Below are positions 63,183 to 64,000 of a stretch of DNA of 64,000 nucleotides, one piece after another; within the stretch, counting starts at the first letter, position 1; each line of letters opens with the position of its first letter. Position numbers and translations under genes: made by a program. Below the pieces are notes generated by a model. That model searched no databases and was not told the origin of the DNA. It worked only from the letters and a program-made list of their open reading frames with translations. The stretch is from Pseudomonas graminis (lineage in GTDB: Bacteria; Pseudomonadota; Gammaproteobacteria; Pseudomonadales; Pseudomonadaceae), in the NCBI RefSeq assembly GCF_001705435.1, contig NZ_MDEN01000063.1, positions 248,001 to 312,000 on the forward strand, given 5' to 3'.

Positions 63183-64000
63183 ATGTTCAGACCGTTATCC
63201 ATCTTTATCGGTACGCGCTACACGCGGGCCAAGCGTCGCAACCACTTCATCTCGTTCATTTCCATGACCTCGATGATCGGGCTGGCGCTGGGCGTGCTGG
63301 CGATGATCGTGGTGCTGTCCGTGATGAACGGTTTCCAGCAGGAAATGAGCTCGCGGATCCTCGGCATGGTTCCCCATGCGGTGATCTCCGGAGTGAAGCC
63401 GCTGGACGATTGGCAGCCGGCTGCCAAGGCATCGCTCAAGGATCCGCAAGTCACCGCCGCCGTGCCGTTCACTGAAATGGACGGCATGCTGTCGTACAAG
63501 GGGTCGATGCAGCCGATTCAAATCAACGGCGTCGATCCGGCGCTGGAATCCAAGGTCTCCATCGTGACCCAGCACATCGTGCAGGGCCGGTTGCAGGACT
63601 TGAAGGCGGGCGAGTTTGGTGTGGTGATCGGCGAAATCACCGCCCGGCGCTTTCGCCTGAACGTCGGCGACAAACTGACGCTGATCGTTCCGGAAATCAG
63701 CAGCGCCCCAGGTGGCATCACCCCGCGTTTGCAGCGTTTGACGGTGGTGGGCGTGTTCAAGGTCGGCGCTGAACTGGACGGTTCCATGGCGCTGGTGAAC
63801 GTCGCGGATGCTGCGGTGATCCAGCGCTGGCAGCCCAATCAGGTGCAGGGCGTGCGCCTGGCGCTGACCGATCTGTACGCCGCGCCCCAGGTGTCCACGG
63901 CCATTGCCGCCGGCCTTGGTGCGGACTACAAGGCGGATGACTGGACCCACAGTCAGGGCAGCCTGTTCAGCGCCATGAAGATGGAAAAGACCATGATCGG
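63183..64000 (+). CDS. lolE: Lipoprotein-releasing system permease LolE, cut by window end
   Basis: The ATG at 63183 opens [20 protein letters not shown], very like LolC, and the frame stays open to the last base. The visible 272 residues cover the first membrane segment ([20 protein letters not shown]) and most of the periplasmic domain. The C-terminal membrane segments lie outside the window. Order lolC-lolD-lolE is the usual operon, so the truncation is a window effect rather than a pseudogene. Confidence 0.92.
   Translation, partial: MFRPLSIFIGTRYTRAKRRNHFISFISMTSMIGLALGVLAMIVVLSVMNGFQQEMSSRILGMVPHAVISGVKPLDDWQPAAKASLKDPQVTAAVPFTEMDGMLSYKGSMQPIQINGVDPALESKVSIVTQHIVQGRLQDLKAGEFGVVIGEITARRFRLNVGDKLTLIVPEISSAPGGITPRLQRLTVVGVFKVGAELDGSMALVNVADAAVIQRWQPNQVQGVRLALTDLYAAPQVSTAIAAGLGADYKADDWTHSQGSLFSAMKMEKTMI

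Noticed and set aside
63183..64000. Unclosed lolE frame as a possible pseudogene
   Set aside because: It is intact and in frame to the last base. Only the window edge cuts it.

Overview
The window looks like a chromosomal segment of a Pseudomonas from the fluorescens/syringae side of the genus. The GC content is high and the gene sets are typical of the genus: glcC/glcDEFGB, hpd/hmgA/fahA with an IclR regulator, gntP/gntK/gntR, an RsmE-type CsrA, and mfd next to a long GAPDH. The repeats are of the Pseudomonas REP/REPIN type. No tRNA, rRNA, CRISPR array, insertion sequence or prophage was seen. This assignment rests on reading protein families, not on a database search.

Layout. 1-5.4 kb: a small anchored protein, a small hypothetical, an AT-rich gap, an FAD-dependent oxidoreductase, a periplasmic M20 carboxypeptidase (CPG2-like), a YdcH-like protein and csrA/rsmE. 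5.9-9.2 kb: the gluconate regulon (gntP, gntK, LacI-type gntR) with three matching operators. 9.2-16.8 kb: the glycolate/glyoxylate locus glcDEFG-glcB with divergent glcC and two TGGT-N3-ACCA operators. 16.9-22.8 kb: tyrosine/homogentisate breakdown, in two units (maiA-hpd and hmgA-fahA). Each unit is preceded by the same two-part TTACG operator, probably read by HmgR encoded between them. REPIN clusters follow both units, and one contains a 135-bp tandem amplification.

23.3-27.0 kb: a D-aminoacylase, an RpiR regulator and a second GntP-family permease in one operon. 27.4-33.7 kb: a GlxA-type regulator divergent from an isonitrile hydratase-like protein, a TetR regulator divergent from a metallo-beta-lactamase-fold hydrolase, a Rieske-FAD reductase fusion and a GFA-domain protein. 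33.7-43.2 kb: a chemoreceptor behind a sigma-28 (FliA) promoter, an AGE-family sugar epimerase/isomerase, exonuclease III, an AbrB-type membrane protein with a divergent LysR regulator, a small acidic protein, a nucleoside deoxyribosyltransferase-like protein and a FAN1 nuclease with a LexA-like box. 42.8-43.25 kb: a nest of non-coding repeats that includes a strongly structured element with GGA-containing hairpin loops.

43.2-53.0 kb: a SWIM-SNF2 helicase, csiV, mfd, a long GAPDH and an MFS carboxylate transporter. 53.3-57.9 kb: one very large protein resembling the Pseudomonas 'dermonecrotic toxin domain'/DUF6543 family. 58.2-64.0 kb: sthA, glpQ, a PilZ-like protein and the lipoprotein-release genes lolC, lolD and lolE, the last cut by the window edge.

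Most of the window is ordinary core or accessory metabolism. The observations most worth following are the structured GGA-loop repeat at about 43.0-43.2 kb, the split homogentisate regulon with its shared operators, the SOS-like box before the FAN1 gene, the REPIN tandem amplification and the giant toxin-like protein.
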